Shown: positions 31,459-39,150, counted from the first letter of the stretch. The stretch is DNA of 41,128 nucleotides from Bacillota bacterium (GCA_023391835.1 JAEWAE010000073.1:1-41128), one strand, 5' to 3'. Program-made: numbers and translations. Notes: generated by a model from the sequence alone, not told the origin.

Positions 31459-31489
31459 GCGTTATGTATAAAATACTTATACATAATGC
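31459..31489. repeat. 12-bp AT-rich palindrome between trmD and ptsH
   Basis: GCGTTATGTATA (31459-31470) is complementary, with one G-U, to TATACATAATGC (31478-31489), with a 7-base centre. It has no T tract. It lies 66 bases upstream of the ptsH -35 box and could be an operator. Otherwise I see nothing in 31394-31518 beyond a weak GTGAA/TTCAC hairpin at the trmD stop. Confidence 0.45.
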
Positions 31490-31518
31490 ACAAAATTCCA
31501 CATACAGTGAAAAAAGAA

Positions 31519-32298
31519 CTATTCACATCCGCCGGGTGTCCCGTCGGGCGAAGCGCGGCGGGGACGGCGGTCGCGCTCCCACTCGGCGAGGGTCTGACGC
31601 TCCCTCCCGGTGAGGTCAGCACGGGCGAGCATATCCGGCCGGCGCAGCCAAGTGCGCCGCAGAGCCTGCTGCCGCCGCCAGGCAGCGATGCGAGCCTGGT
31701 GCCCGCTGAGCAGCACCGGCGGCACCCGTCGGGTGTGGAAAATCGGCGGCCGGGTATACTGCGGGTATTCGAGCAGGCCGGAATAATGGCTCTCATCCTG
31801 ATAGCACTCGGCGCTGGAAAGCACCCCCGGCAGCAAACGGGCCACCGCGTCGGTGACCATCAGCGCCGGCAGTTCCCCGCCCGTGAGCACATAATCCCCC
31901 ACGGAAAGTTCCTCATCGACGATCTCTTCCAATATGCGCTCGTCCACGCCCTCATAATGGCCGCAGAGCAGGGCGATATGGTCGAGGGAGGCATACTCTT
32001 TGGCCACGCCCTCATCAAATCGACGCCCCTGGGGCGACAGATAAATCATCCGCGGCCGCGAGCCGGCCTCCCGGCACACCGCCCTGAAGCAGTCGTAGAT
32101 CGGCCCCGGCTGAAGCACCATGCCCATGCCCCCGCCGTAGGTGTAATCGTCCACATGGCGGTGCTTATCTTTCGAATAGGCGCGAATATCGTGGCAGCGG
32201 ACGGTCACAAGCCCTTCCCGCCGGGCGCGGCCGATGATGCTCTCGGAAAGCACGGCCTCGCACATATCCGGAAACAGTGTGAGAATATCAATCCGCAT
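31519..32298 (-). CDS. trmD: tRNA (guanine37-N1)-methyltransferase
   Basis: TrmD methylates G37 next to the anticodon and prevents +1 frameshifting. The 259-residue protein starts RIDILTLFPDMCEAVL. It has the trefoil-knot SAM site in LCGHYEGVDERILE and SVGDYVLTGGELPALMVTDAVARLLPGVL. The ATG at 32298 lies ten bases from AAAGGA and overlaps the rimM stop by 11 bases. In most Firmicutes rplS follows; here it is missing and ptsH follows with its own promoter. Confidence 0.96.
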   Translation of the reverse strand: MRIDILTLFPDMCEAVLSESIIGRARREGLVTVRCHDIRAYSKDKHRHVDDYTYGGGMGMVLQPGPIYDCFRAVCREAGSRPRMIYLSPQGRRFDEGVAKEYASLDHIALLCGHYEGVDERILEEIVDEELSVGDYVLTGGELPALMVTDAVARLLPGVLSSAECYQDESHYSGLLEYPQYTRPPIFHTRRVPPVLLSGHQARIAAWRRQQALRRTWLRRPDMLARADLTGRERQTLAEWERDRRPRRASPDGTPGGCE

Positions 32299-32803
32299 CG
32301 TCAAACAGTCCTTTGAGAGGGGTGATGGTCATGACGCCCTGCTCCGGTTCCACCGAGCGGACGACCTCGCGGATGGCGGGGACGAGCACTTCCTCCCCGC
32401 CAGCCGGCGTGACGCCGTACACATCGTTGGCCCCGGTGCGGCTCACCGAGGTGAGCGTACCATAGACCCGGCCGCTGCCGGCATCCCGTACTTCCAGCCC
32501 AATGAGATCCTGCTCAAAATAGCTGCCCGGCGCCAGCGTCACCTGCCCGCGGTCGATATAGACCACCCGGTGCAGCAGCGGCACGGCCTGCTCCACCGTG
32601 TCGACGCCCTCGAATTTCACGACGACGAGACTTTTGTGCCGGCGGGAAGATACCACCCGGAGGGACGAGGCGCCCGCATCCAGATACAGCCGGTCAAACT
32701 GCAGCAGGAACTCGGGGGAATCGGCCCACGGCTCCACCCGCAGCTCGCCCCGGATACCGTGGGTGGCGACGATGCGGCCCGTTTCCAGATATTGATTGCG
32801 CAT
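32288..32803 (-). CDS. rimM: Ribosome maturation factor RimM
   Basis: RimM helps assemble the 30S head around S19 and 16S rRNA. The 171-residue protein has the N-terminal domain beginning YLETGRIVATHGIRGELRVEPW and a C-terminal PRC-barrel (DLIGLEVRDAGSGRVYGTLT...GANDVYGVTP). The ATG follows GGAGGT. It sits between khpA and trmD, overlapping trmD, in the conserved rpsP operon. Confidence 0.95.
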   Translation of the reverse strand: MRNQYLETGRIVATHGIRGELRVEPWADSPEFLLQFDRLYLDAGASSLRVVSSRRHKSLVVVKFEGVDTVEQAVPLLHRVVYIDRGQVTLAPGSYFEQDLIGLEVRDAGSGRVYGTLTSVSRTGANDVYGVTPAGGEEVLVPAIREVVRSVEPEQGVMTITPLKGLFDDAD

Positions 32804-32880
32804 TGGTACCTCCGTCTCTTCCGGCCATGTGAAAAAAGGGGGAAAGCCTCCGGCCCTCCCCCATTCTGCTCCGGATTCGT

Positions 32881-33114
32881 TCAGTCGATTTCGACCGCGA
32901 TCTTTTCGTTGCTCCGGTTGGCAACGGCACGCATGAGCGTGCGGATGGCTTTGGCAATCCGCCCCTGCTTGCCGATGACGCGACCCATGTCGCCCTCATC
33001 CACATGCAGATGATACACAATCGTGCCGTCCGCCGCGGGGGCGTCGGCCGTCACCTGGACGGAATCGGGATTTTCCACAAGCCCTTTAGCGATAAATTCG
33101 AGCAATTCCTGCAT
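32881..33114 (-). CDS. khpA: KH-domain RNA-binding protein KhpA
   Basis: This 77-residue protein is essentially a single KH domain with the GxxG loop in GRVIGKQGRIAKAIRTLMRAV. KhpA works with KhpB/EloR in RNA binding and control of cell elongation in other Gram-positives. The ATG lies behind GGGGGAGG. It stands between rpsP and rimM, its normal place. Confidence 0.94.
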   Translation of the reverse strand: MQELLEFIAKGLVENPDSVQVTADAPAADGTIVYHLHVDEGDMGRVIGKQGRIAKAIRTLMRAVANRSNEKIAVEID

Positions 33115-33178
33115 AAGATCCTCCCCCGCTGCACCGGTTCACCCGGGGCGCACCCCGGAACAGCCGGCGGAACCGAAA

Positions 33179-33424
33179 TTATTCGATGGCGCCGTTTTTC
33201 TTCAGCAGGGCCTTGACGGTCTCGGTCGGCTGGGCGCCGTTGGCGATCCAGGTCTTGGCTTTTTCCGCGTCGATCTTCACGACCGGGGGCTTTTCAAGGG
33301 GATTGTAATAGCCGATCTCCTCGATAAAGCGGCCGTCGCTCGGGAAACGGGAATCCGCCACGACAATCCGATAGAACGGGGACTTTTTCTTGCCCATTCT
33401 GCGAAGTCTGATTTTTACTGCCAT
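33179..33424 (-). CDS. rpsP: 30S ribosomal protein S16
   Basis: S16 is an assembly protein of the 30S body. The 81-residue protein starts AVKIRLRRMGKKKSPFYRIV, the family signature, with ADSRFPSDGRFIEEIGYYNP after it. The start follows GGGAGGTG. It is third in the ylxM-ffh-rpsP-khpA-rimM-trmD operon, with 57 bases to ffh. Confidence 0.97.
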   Translation of the reverse strand: MAVKIRLRRMGKKKSPFYRIVVADSRFPSDGRFIEEIGYYNPLEKPPVVKIDAEKAKTWIANGAQPTETVKALLKKNGAIE

Positions 33425-33481
33425 GTTTGTTCACCTCCCTCAAGGAATAATCCCGCCCTCCAGGTGCCGCAGAGGCCCCGA

Positions 33482-34810
33482 TCAGAACGGGCCGAACGGC
33501 ATCCGGCGGCCGCGGGTCATGCCGCCTAGCTGCTTCATCATCTTGCGGCCCTGCTCAAACTGACGCAGCAGCCGGTTGACATCCTCCACACGCGTGCCGC
33601 TGCCCGCGGCGATGCGCCGGCGGCGGGAGGCGTTGAGTACGTCGGGATGCTGCCGTTCCCGCCGGGTCATGGAGGTCAGAATGGCCTCAAATTTGACCAT
33701 CTGCTTCTGGGAATCTTCCATCTGCTCGTCGGTGACTTTGCCGCCCACGCCCGGCAGCATGTCGACGATGGAACGCAGAGACCCCATCTTTTTGACCTGG
33801 CGCATCTGGTCGAGGAAATCATCCAGATTCATGGAATTTTTCCGGACCTTTTTCGCCAACTCGGCGGCTTTTTTCTCATCCGCCTGGGACTGGGCCTTCT
33901 CAATCAGGGTGAGCATGTCGCCCATGCCGAGGATGCGCGAGGCCATGCGGTCGGGGTAAAAAGGCTCCAGGTCGCTGAGCTTCTCACCGGTGCCCACCAG
34001 CTTGATGGGCTTGCCCGTCACCGCCCGCACCGACAACGCCGCGCCGCCGCGGGTGTCGCCGTCGAGTTTTGTCAGGATGACCCCGTCGATGCCCAGCGCG
34101 TCGTTGAAAGCCGAAGCCACATTGACGGCATCCTGGCCGGTCATGGCGTCCACCACCAGCAGAGTCTCGTCCGGTTCCACGGCGGTGCGGATATTTTTGA
34201 GTTCGTCCATGAGTTTTTCGTCAATATGCAGCCGTCCGGCGGTGTCGATGATCAGTGGGTCGTTACCATGGTCCCGCGCGTGACGCAGGGCGGCTTTGGC
34301 GATCGCCACCGGGTCGCCCTGACCCATCTCAAAGACGGGTACACCGGCCTGGGAGCCCACCACCTTGAGCTGGTCGATGGCAGCGGGGCGATACACATCG
34401 CAAGCCGCCAGCAACGGCCTTCGGTTCTGATTTTTAAACATGAGAGCCAGTTTGCCGGCGTGGGTAGTTTTGCCCGAGCCCTGCAGCCCGCAGAGCAACA
34501 GCACCGTCGGCGGTTTGGAGGCCATCTTGATGCGGCTCTGCTCCCCGCCCATGAGCGAGGTGAGCTCCTCATTGACGATCTGGATGACCTGCTGGGCCGG
34601 GGTCAGGCTCTCGAGCACCTGGGAGCCCACGGCGCGCTCGGTGACTTTCGCCACGAAATCTTTGGCGATGCGGAAGTTAACGTCCGCTTCCAGCAGGGCG
34701 AGACGCACCTCGCGCATGGCGGAGCGCACGTCGGCGTCGGTAAGCTTGCCGTGGGAACGCAGCCGTTTAAAAGTGGCCGCCAGCTTGTCGGCCAAACCTT
34801 CAAAAGCCAT
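33482..34810 (-). CDS. ffh: Signal recognition particle protein Ffh
   Basis: Ffh binds SRP RNA and signal sequences of nascent membrane proteins and delivers them through FtsY. The 442-residue protein has the N domain, then the GTPase domain with GLQGSGKTTHAGKLA near 106-120, DTAGRLHIDEKLMDEL and TKLDGDTRGGAALS. The methionine-rich M domain lies from about 300 and carries the SRP RNA-binding GSGTRVEDVNRLLRQFEQGRKMMKQ. The ATG follows GAAAGGAGG. It is downstream of ylxM, the regulator usually paired with it. Confidence 0.97.
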   Translation of the reverse strand: MAFEGLADKLAATFKRLRSHGKLTDADVRSAMREVRLALLEADVNFRIAKDFVAKVTERAVGSQVLESLTPAQQVIQIVNEELTSLMGGEQSRIKMASKPPTVLLLCGLQGSGKTTHAGKLALMFKNQNRRPLLAACDVYRPAAIDQLKVVGSQAGVPVFEMGQGDPVAIAKAALRHARDHGNDPLIIDTAGRLHIDEKLMDELKNIRTAVEPDETLLVVDAMTGQDAVNVASAFNDALGIDGVILTKLDGDTRGGAALSVRAVTGKPIKLVGTGEKLSDLEPFYPDRMASRILGMGDMLTLIEKAQSQADEKKAAELAKKVRKNSMNLDDFLDQMRQVKKMGSLRSIVDMLPGVGGKVTDEQMEDSQKQMVKFEAILTSMTRRERQHPDVLNASRRRRIAAGSGTRVEDVNRLLRQFEQGRKMMKQLGGMTRGRRMPFGPF

Positions 34811-34859
34811 GACGGCCTCCTTTCATTTCAGTTCCAATCAGTCAGGGGGAATATCCGAT

Positions 34860-35228
34860 TCATTCCTCGTCGATACGGCCCGCGGCCGCTTCGATGCGAT
34901 CGGCCAGCAGCGACACATCGCGGGAAAAGCAGAACCGTTCGTTGACTTCCCGGATATGGGCCGCGTCGGCGCGGATCTCACCCAGCGCTTCGCGCACGGT
35001 GGAAAAACGCCGGGCCAAGCCGAGCTTATCTTCCATAAAACGCATGGTGGCCTCGCCGCGCTTGATGCAGTCGCGCACCCCCTGCCGGGTAATGCCGGCC
35101 TGCTCCGCGATCTCGGCCAGCGAAAGATCGTCGTTATAATACAGGTCGATGACCTGCTTTTGCTTTTCGGTGAGGATTTCGCCGTAAAAATCAAACAGCA
35201 CCGTCACACTGAGGTCTTTGCTTTTCAT
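34860..35228 (-). CDS. ylxM: YlxM-type helix-turn-helix protein
   Basis: The 122-residue protein has a sigma-factor-region-4-like helix-turn-helix: LTEKQKQVIDLYYNDDLSLAEIAEQAGITRQGVRDCIKRGE (about 18-58), then a helical C-terminus. YlxM/p13-like proteins precede ffh in many Firmicutes and are linked to the SRP pathway; their exact role is not settled. The ATG at 35228 lies eight bases behind AAAGGA. It opens a six-gene operon with a consensus promoter. Confidence 0.92.
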   Translation of the reverse strand: MKSKDLSVTVLFDFYGEILTEKQKQVIDLYYNDDLSLAEIAEQAGITRQGVRDCIKRGEATMRFMEDKLGLARRFSTVREALGEIRADAAHIREVNERFCFSRDVSLLADRIEAAAGRIDEE

Positions 35229-35293
35229 CGGTCTTGTCCTTTCGCGCAGCCGATGGGCGCCTATGCTCCACATCGGGCGGGCCGAAAGTATGA

Positions 35294-35314
35294 TGTAAAG
35301 CTGATTGCTTTACA
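35294..35314. repeat. Perfect palindrome at the ylxM transcription start
   Basis: TGTAAAGC (35294-35301), five bases, then GCTTTACA (35307-35314). It begins two bases past the -10 box and covers the predicted +1 near 35309, where a repressor would block transcription. It could also act as a hairpin at the 5' end of the mRNA. Confidence 0.55.
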
Positions 35315-35315
35315 C

Positions 35316-35344
35316 ATTATAGATGAGAAGGCGGCATTTGTCAA
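35316..35344 (-). promoter_or_regulatory. ylxM-ffh operon promoter (full consensus)
   Basis: TTGACA (35339-35344), exactly 17 bases, then TATAAT (35316-35321) on the minus strand. Both boxes are perfect. Confidence 0.92.
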
Positions 35345-35384
35345 GCCGATTTGCCCCCGCAGGCGAAATTTTGCTCCGGCATGC

Positions 35385-35423
35385 CAAACGGCCGGCCGCG
35401 GTTACAAAACCGCAGCCGGCCGT
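35385..35423 (-). terminator. rplL terminator
   Basis: A 16-bp stem with one mismatch (35388-35403 with 35408-35423) and a 4-base loop lies 20 bases after the rplL stop. The T tract is short (T3), so it may be a leaky end. Confidence 0.7.
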
Positions 35424-35443
35424 ATCGCCCGAAAAGGGAAGAA

Positions 35444-35824
35444 TTACTTGAGTTCGACCTTTGCGCCGGCATCCTCGAGCTTCTTCTTCATTTCCTCGGC
35501 ATCCGCCTTGGAAACCTTCTCTTTGACGGTCTTCGGAGCGCCGTCGACGAGATCCTTCGCATCCTTCAGGCCCAGGCCGGTGATCTCGCGGACCACTTTG
35601 ATGACCTGGATCTTGCTGGCGCCGAATTCTTTGAGGACCACGTCGAATTCGGTCTTCTCTTCTTCCGCCGGAGCCGCACCCGCAGCCGGAGCAGCCGCCA
35701 CCGCGACAGGAGCCGCAGCAGACACGCCGAATTCTTCTTCCAGAGCCTTAACCAGCTCGGAAAGCTCCAGGACAGTCAGGCCCTTCACGTCTTCGATGAG
35801 TTTCAAAACTTTTTCAGATGCCAT
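35444..35824 (-). CDS. rplL: 50S ribosomal protein L7/L12
   Basis: L7/L12 forms the flexible stalk that recruits translation GTPases. The 126-residue protein has an N-terminal dimerisation domain (LKLIEDVKGLTVLELSELVKALEEEFGV), an Ala/Pro hinge (about 40-60) and the C-domain EKTEFDVVLKEFGASKIQVIKVVREITGLGLKDAKDLVDGAP. The ATG at 35824 lies eight bases behind GGAGG. It follows rplJ with a 76-base gap. Confidence 0.98.
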   Translation of the reverse strand: MASEKVLKLIEDVKGLTVLELSELVKALEEEFGVSAAAPVAVAAAPAAGAAPAEEEKTEFDVVLKEFGASKIQVIKVVREITGLGLKDAKDLVDGAPKTVKEKVSKADAEEMKKKLEDAGAKVELK

Positions 35825-35900
35825 TTCAGTAACCTCCATCATTATGCCGCCGTCGGGCGGCCATTCATTTTCGCCGGGTCAGGCCCCGGCTGCCGTCGAG

Positions 35901-36428
35901 TCATGCGCTCTGCTTCTGCGCAATCGCGTCGAGCGCGCGCACCAGACCGGTCAGGTTCGCGTTGAGCACATACACAAAGCCGTTGATCGGGGCCTTCAAG
36001 CCACCGAGAGCCTGGGCCACCAGCACTTCCTTGGAGGGGAGCTTGGCCAGAGCGGCAACTTCCTTCTCGTCGGAAACCTTGCCCTCGACGAAGCCGCCCT
36101 TGATGGTGAACTTCTCGTTGCCTTCGGCAAACTTATGAAGGATCCGCGCCGGAGCCACCAGATCCTCAAGGGAAATGGCGATGGCGGTGTTGCCCTTGAG
36201 CATGCCTTCCATCTCCAGGCCGGCCTCCTTGGCCGCGAGGCGGAGCAGGGAATTTTTCTGCACCGAATAATCGACGCCCGCCTGGCGCAGCTCGGTGCGC
36301 AACTTGGTGTCGTCTTCCACGGTGATGCCGCTGTAATCGACCAGCACGCCGGAAACCGCGTGTTTGAGTTTCTCGGACAGGTCGCTCACGAGCTGCTTCT
36401 TTTCCGCCAGGATTTTTTCACTTGGCAT
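35901..36428 (-). CDS. rplJ: 50S ribosomal protein L10
   Basis: L10 anchors L7/L12 dimers to the 50S stalk base and represses its own operon by binding the leader. The 175-residue protein starts PSEKILAEKKQLVSDLSEKL, with VDYSGITVEDDTKLRTELRQAGVDYSVQKNSLL as the core. The ATG at 36428 follows GGGAGGTG; the longer frame runs back through the leader terminator and is not coding. It is preceded by a recognisable L10 leader and a separate promoter. Confidence 0.97.
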   Translation of the reverse strand: MPSEKILAEKKQLVSDLSEKLKHAVSGVLVDYSGITVEDDTKLRTELRQAGVDYSVQKNSLLRLAAKEAGLEMEGMLKGNTAIAISLEDLVAPARILHKFAEGNEKFTIKGGFVEGKVSDEKEVAALAKLPSKEVLVAQALGGLKAPINGFVYVLNANLTGLVRALDAIAQKQSA

Positions 36429-36626
36429 ATCTTTCACCTCCCACACAGAGACTGCGCGTTCCGGAGCAAACAAAAAGCCCCCGGCCGCAGGCCGAGGGCT
36501 CATAATCTTATCTGCCACACAAAAAGCGGCACACAAAACCGTTCACCTCGGCAGGCCGATGATTTAAGCCTTGCGGCGCCTGCTGTCTTTGATAAACGCG
36601 CCGGAGCAAAAAGCTCCGTATAGTAC
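36429..36626 (-). promoter_or_regulatory. L10 leader (autoregulatory)
   Basis: From the predicted +1 the RNA shows a CGGAGC-T5-GCTCCG hairpin (36602-36618). Next comes the typical AGACAGCAGG...GCTTAAAT...CCTGCCGAGGTG element of the L10 leader (about 36546-36590). It ends in the terminator at 36471-36500. Excess L10-L12 complex would bind the element and favour termination. Confidence 0.82.
36471..36500 (-). terminator. L10 leader attenuator
   Basis: An 11-bp stem with one C/A mismatch (36476-36486 with 36490-36500) and a 3-base loop is followed on the minus strand by T5, 43 bases before rplJ. Confidence 0.85.
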
Positions 36627-36632
36627 TGTTTG

Positions 36633-36661
36633 ATTATAGCACGCCGCAGGTGCGGCGTCAA
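36633..36661 (-). promoter_or_regulatory. rplJ-rplL promoter with a palindromic spacer
   Basis: TTGACG (36656-36661) and TATAAT (36633-36638) are 17 bases apart on the minus strand. The spacer and half of the -35 box form the perfect palindrome ACGCCGCA-GG-TGCGGCGT (36641-36658). Confidence 0.85.
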
Positions 36662-36662
36662 C

Positions 36663-36760
36663 GGGGTATTACGAATGGATTAAAATTCGTTTGCAATACT
36701 CCCAAAAAGCTTTTGCAGGTGTTCGCCTGCATTTCGCGGTTTCTGGGCCGTAAAATACGC
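36663..36760. repeat. Structured intergenic repeat, copy B
   Basis: This element in the rplA-rplJ gap aligns with 30815-30916 in the same orientation. It shares CAAAAAGC, CAGG, GTTYRCCTG and GCGG blocks. Its hairpins are kept with changed bases: ACGAAT/ATTCGT (36671-36676 with 36685-36690) inside GGGTATT/AATAC, and GCAGG/CCTGC (36715-36719 with 36726-36730), where copy A has ACAGG/CCTGT. Confidence 0.65.
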
Positions 36761-36810
36761 TTGTTGAAAATTCAAATTGCTTGTGCGCGATAGGGACGTT
36801 GCAGTCCCGG

Positions 36811-37503
36811 TCAGCCTCCCAGGCGGCCCGGATTGATGCGGACGCCGGGGCCCATGGTCGTAGCAACCGCGCAGGAACGAATATACTGACCCTTGGAAGT
36901 CGCCGGCTTCGCTTTGACGATCGCGCCCATAAGGGTCGCGAAGTTTTCGTTGAGCTTATCAGGGCCAAACGAAACCTTGCCGATGACGCAGTGGATGATG
37001 TTGGTCTTATCGAGACGATACTCGATCTTACCGGCTTTCGCGTCGTTGACGGCGCGGGCCACATCCGGGGTCACCGTGCCGGCCTTCGGGTTCGGCATCA
37101 GGCCGCGGGGGCCGAGCACCTTGCCCAGACGGCCCACCATGCCCATCATGTCGGGCGTGGCGATGACCACGTCAAAATCGAGCCAGCCGCTCTGCACCTT
37201 GGAAACGAGCTCCTCGGCACCGACGAAATCCGCGCCGGCATCCTCGGCGGCCTTGGCCCGGTCACCCTTGGCAAAAACCAGCGTACGCACCTTGCGGCCC
37301 GTACCGTTGGGCAGCACGACGGCGCCGCGCACCTGCTGGTCGGCATGGCGCGCATCCACACCCAGGCGGACATGGATCTCAACGGTCTCGTCGAATTTGG
37401 CTTTCGCCATTTTGCAGCACAGATCGAGTGCTTCGGGCGAATCATACTGTTTGGAACGATCGATCAGCTTCTCGCTGTCGGTGTATTTCTTTCCATGCAA
37501 CAT
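36811..37503 (-). CDS. rplA: 50S ribosomal protein L1
   Basis: L1 forms the mobile stalk near the E site and can repress the L11 operon. The 230-residue protein starts MLHGKKYTDSEKLIDRSKQYD and has the family patterns VRLGVDARHADQQVRGAVVLPNGTG and MMGMVGRLGKVLGPRGLMPNPKAGTV. The ATG lies ten bases from GGAGG. It follows rplK by 57 bases and ends in the gap that holds repeat copy B. Confidence 0.97.
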   Translation of the reverse strand: MLHGKKYTDSEKLIDRSKQYDSPEALDLCCKMAKAKFDETVEIHVRLGVDARHADQQVRGAVVLPNGTGRKVRTLVFAKGDRAKAAEDAGADFVGAEELVSKVQSGWLDFDVVIATPDMMGMVGRLGKVLGPRGLMPNPKAGTVTPDVARAVNDAKAGKIEYRLDKTNIIHCVIGKVSFGPDKLNENFATLMGAIVKAKPATSKGQYIRSCAVATTMGPGVRINPGRLGG

Positions 37504-37560
37504 GGAAAATCTACCTCCCTCTTATGTGGTATAACGGAATTCTCCTCCCACCGGGGGAGC

Positions 37561-37986
37561 TCAGTCGGCGACTTCGACGCCCATGCTCCGGGCCGTACCC
37601 GCGATCATGCGCATCGCGGCTTCGACGCTGGCGGCATTCAGGTCGGGCATCTTCTGCTCGGCGATCTGTTTGACCTGCTCCCTGGTAATCTTCGCGACCT
37701 TATCCTTATTGGGCGTACCGGACGCTTTTTCGATGCCGCACGCCTTCTTGATCAGAACGGCGGCCGGCGGCGTCTTGGTCACAAACGTGAAGGAACGGTC
37801 GGCATACACGGTGATGATCACCGGGATGATCATGCCGATTTCCTTTTTGGTGCGCTCATTGAATTCCTTCGTGAACGCCATGATGTTTACGCCGTGCTGG
37901 CCGAGAGCGGGGCCTACCGGCGGCGCCGGAGTGGCTTTCCCGGCAGCGATCTGCAGTTTGATCATACCCACGACTTTTTGAGCCAT
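37561..37986 (-). CDS. rplK: 50S ribosomal protein L11
   Basis: L11 builds the GTPase-associated centre and senses uncharged tRNA with RelA. The 141-residue protein starts AQKVVGMIKLQIAAGKATPAPPVGPALGQHGVNIMAF, the family signature, and ends in the RNA-binding domain with GTARSMGVEV. The ATG at 37986 follows AGGAGGTG. The 140-base gap to nusG holds two GC-rich hairpins but no promoter I trust. Confidence 0.97.
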   Translation of the reverse strand: MAQKVVGMIKLQIAAGKATPAPPVGPALGQHGVNIMAFTKEFNERTKKEIGMIIPVIITVYADRSFTFVTKTPPAAVLIKKACGIEKASGTPNKDKVAKITREQVKQIAEQKMPDLNAASVEAAMRMIAGTARSMGVEVAD

Positions 37987-38126
37987 TATCTGCACCTCCT
38001 GTAACGTGGTAAATGGCGGGGCAGGCTGACGCCGTGTCCCTCCCACTCAACGCGCATCCGCGCGTATAACAAGCGGCTGCGCCGCCTATTACCTATACAC
38101 ACATGTTTCGGATCGGCGTACCGCCG

Positions 38127-38648
38127 TCATTCCACGACTTCCGCCTGATCCAGCTCCAGTTCCACGGGAGTTTCGCGCCCGAACATGGACACGACCACCC
38201 GCACCCTGTTTTTGTCCACATCCAGCTCGTCGACCGTGCCGACGAAGCCTTCCAGCGGGCCGTCGACGATGCGGACACTGTCGCCCACGGCGTAATTGAC
38301 CTCCACCTCGTGCTTTTCCATCCCGAGCTTCTCGACTTCGGCCTCGGTGAGGGGCTCCGGGCGGGAGCCCGAGCCGACAAACCCCGTCACGCCGCGGGTA
38401 TTGCGCACGATGTGCCATGTCTCGTCATTCAAGACCATTTTGACCAGAACGTAGCCGGGGAAAACTTTCCGTTCGACTTCGCGCTTGACATTATCCTTGA
38501 TCTCGGTCACCTTTTCCGTAGGGATCTTGATGTCCTGGATCAGGTCCTGCAGGCTGCGGTTTTCCACAATCGTGGCAAGGTTGGAACCGACCTTGTTCTC
38601 ATACCCGGAATAGGTATGCACCACATACCATTTTGCGCTATCTGACAT
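38127..38648 (-). CDS. nusG: Transcription termination/antitermination factor NusG
   Basis: NusG binds RNA polymerase and affects pausing and Rho-dependent or coupled transcription. The 173-residue protein has the NGN domain starting AKWYVVHTYSGYENKVGSNL, with RKVFPGYVLVKM, and a KOW domain in GDSVRIVDGPLEGFVGTVDELD. The ATG at 38648 has only a G-rich GGGGGAA upstream. The gap to secE is 38 bases. Confidence 0.97.
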   Translation of the reverse strand: MSDSAKWYVVHTYSGYENKVGSNLATIVENRSLQDLIQDIKIPTEKVTEIKDNVKREVERKVFPGYVLVKMVLNDETWHIVRNTRGVTGFVGSGSRPEPLTEAEVEKLGMEKHEVEVNYAVGDSVRIVDGPLEGFVGTVDELDVDKNRVRVVVSMFGRETPVELELDQAEVVE

Positions 38649-38686
38649 GGCTGTTCCCCCGTCCGTCCGGCCCGGCGCCGGCAAAA

Positions 38687-38941
38687 TCAATAGTTTTTGA
38701 GGATGGCATTGATCCCCATGGTGGAAAGCGAATCCAGGCACCAGATGAGTACCCCGACCAGCAGGATCATCGCCAGCACCACGATGGTGTTGCGGGTGAC
38801 CACTTCCCGGGTCGGCCAGACGATCTTTTTGAATTCCGACTTGGTCTCGTTAATATAGCGCATAACGGCGTCCATGCGCTTTTTTTTCTGTTTTTCTGTC
38901 CGGACTTTCTTTTTCGCCGCATTCGCATTGCTCTCGGGCAT
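38687..38941 (-). CDS. secE: Protein translocase subunit SecE
   Basis: SecE stabilises the SecY channel. The 84-residue protein has a basic N-terminus, the amphipathic MRYINETKSEFKKIVWPTREVVTRNT motif that is the family hallmark, and one membrane segment (about 52-72). The start follows GGAGGAGG. It lies between rpmG and nusG, the conserved order. Confidence 0.96.
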   Translation of the reverse strand: MPESNANAAKKKVRTEKQKKKRMDAVMRYINETKSEFKKIVWPTREVVTRNTIVVLAMILLVGVLIWCLDSLSTMGINAILKNY

Positions 38942-38965
38942 TGCAGAATACCTCCTCCGGCCGCC

Positions 38966-39115
38966 TTACTTGGTTTCCTTGTGAAGGGTGTGCTTGTGGC
39001 AGAACCGGCAGTACTTTTGCATTTCAATCCGGTCCGGATCGTTCTTCTTGTTTTTCATCGTGTTGTAGTTGCGCTGTTTGCACTCGCTGCAGGCAAGAGT
39101 GACTTTGACTCGCAT
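38966..39115 (-). CDS. rpmG: 50S ribosomal protein L33
   Basis: L33 is a small 50S protein near the E site. This 49-residue protein starts MRVKVTLACSECKQRNYNTM and ends YCRFCHKHTLHKETK. The two CxxC pairs (CSEC and CRFC) make it the zinc-binding C+ type. The ATG at 39113-39115 follows GGGAGGTG. It opens the rpmG-secE-nusG-rplK-rplA operon, 24 bases before secE. Confidence 0.96.
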   Translation of the reverse strand: MRVKVTLACSECKQRNYNTMKNKKNDPDRIEMQKYCRFCHKHTLHKETK

Positions 39116-39150
39116 AACGGCACCTCCCGATCATCGGTTTATTCAGCCTC

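Noticed and set aside
34440..36623. 727-codon plus-strand frame crossing ffh, ylxM, rplL and rplJ
   Set aside because: It runs through promoters, terminators and the L10 leader of real minus-strand genes.
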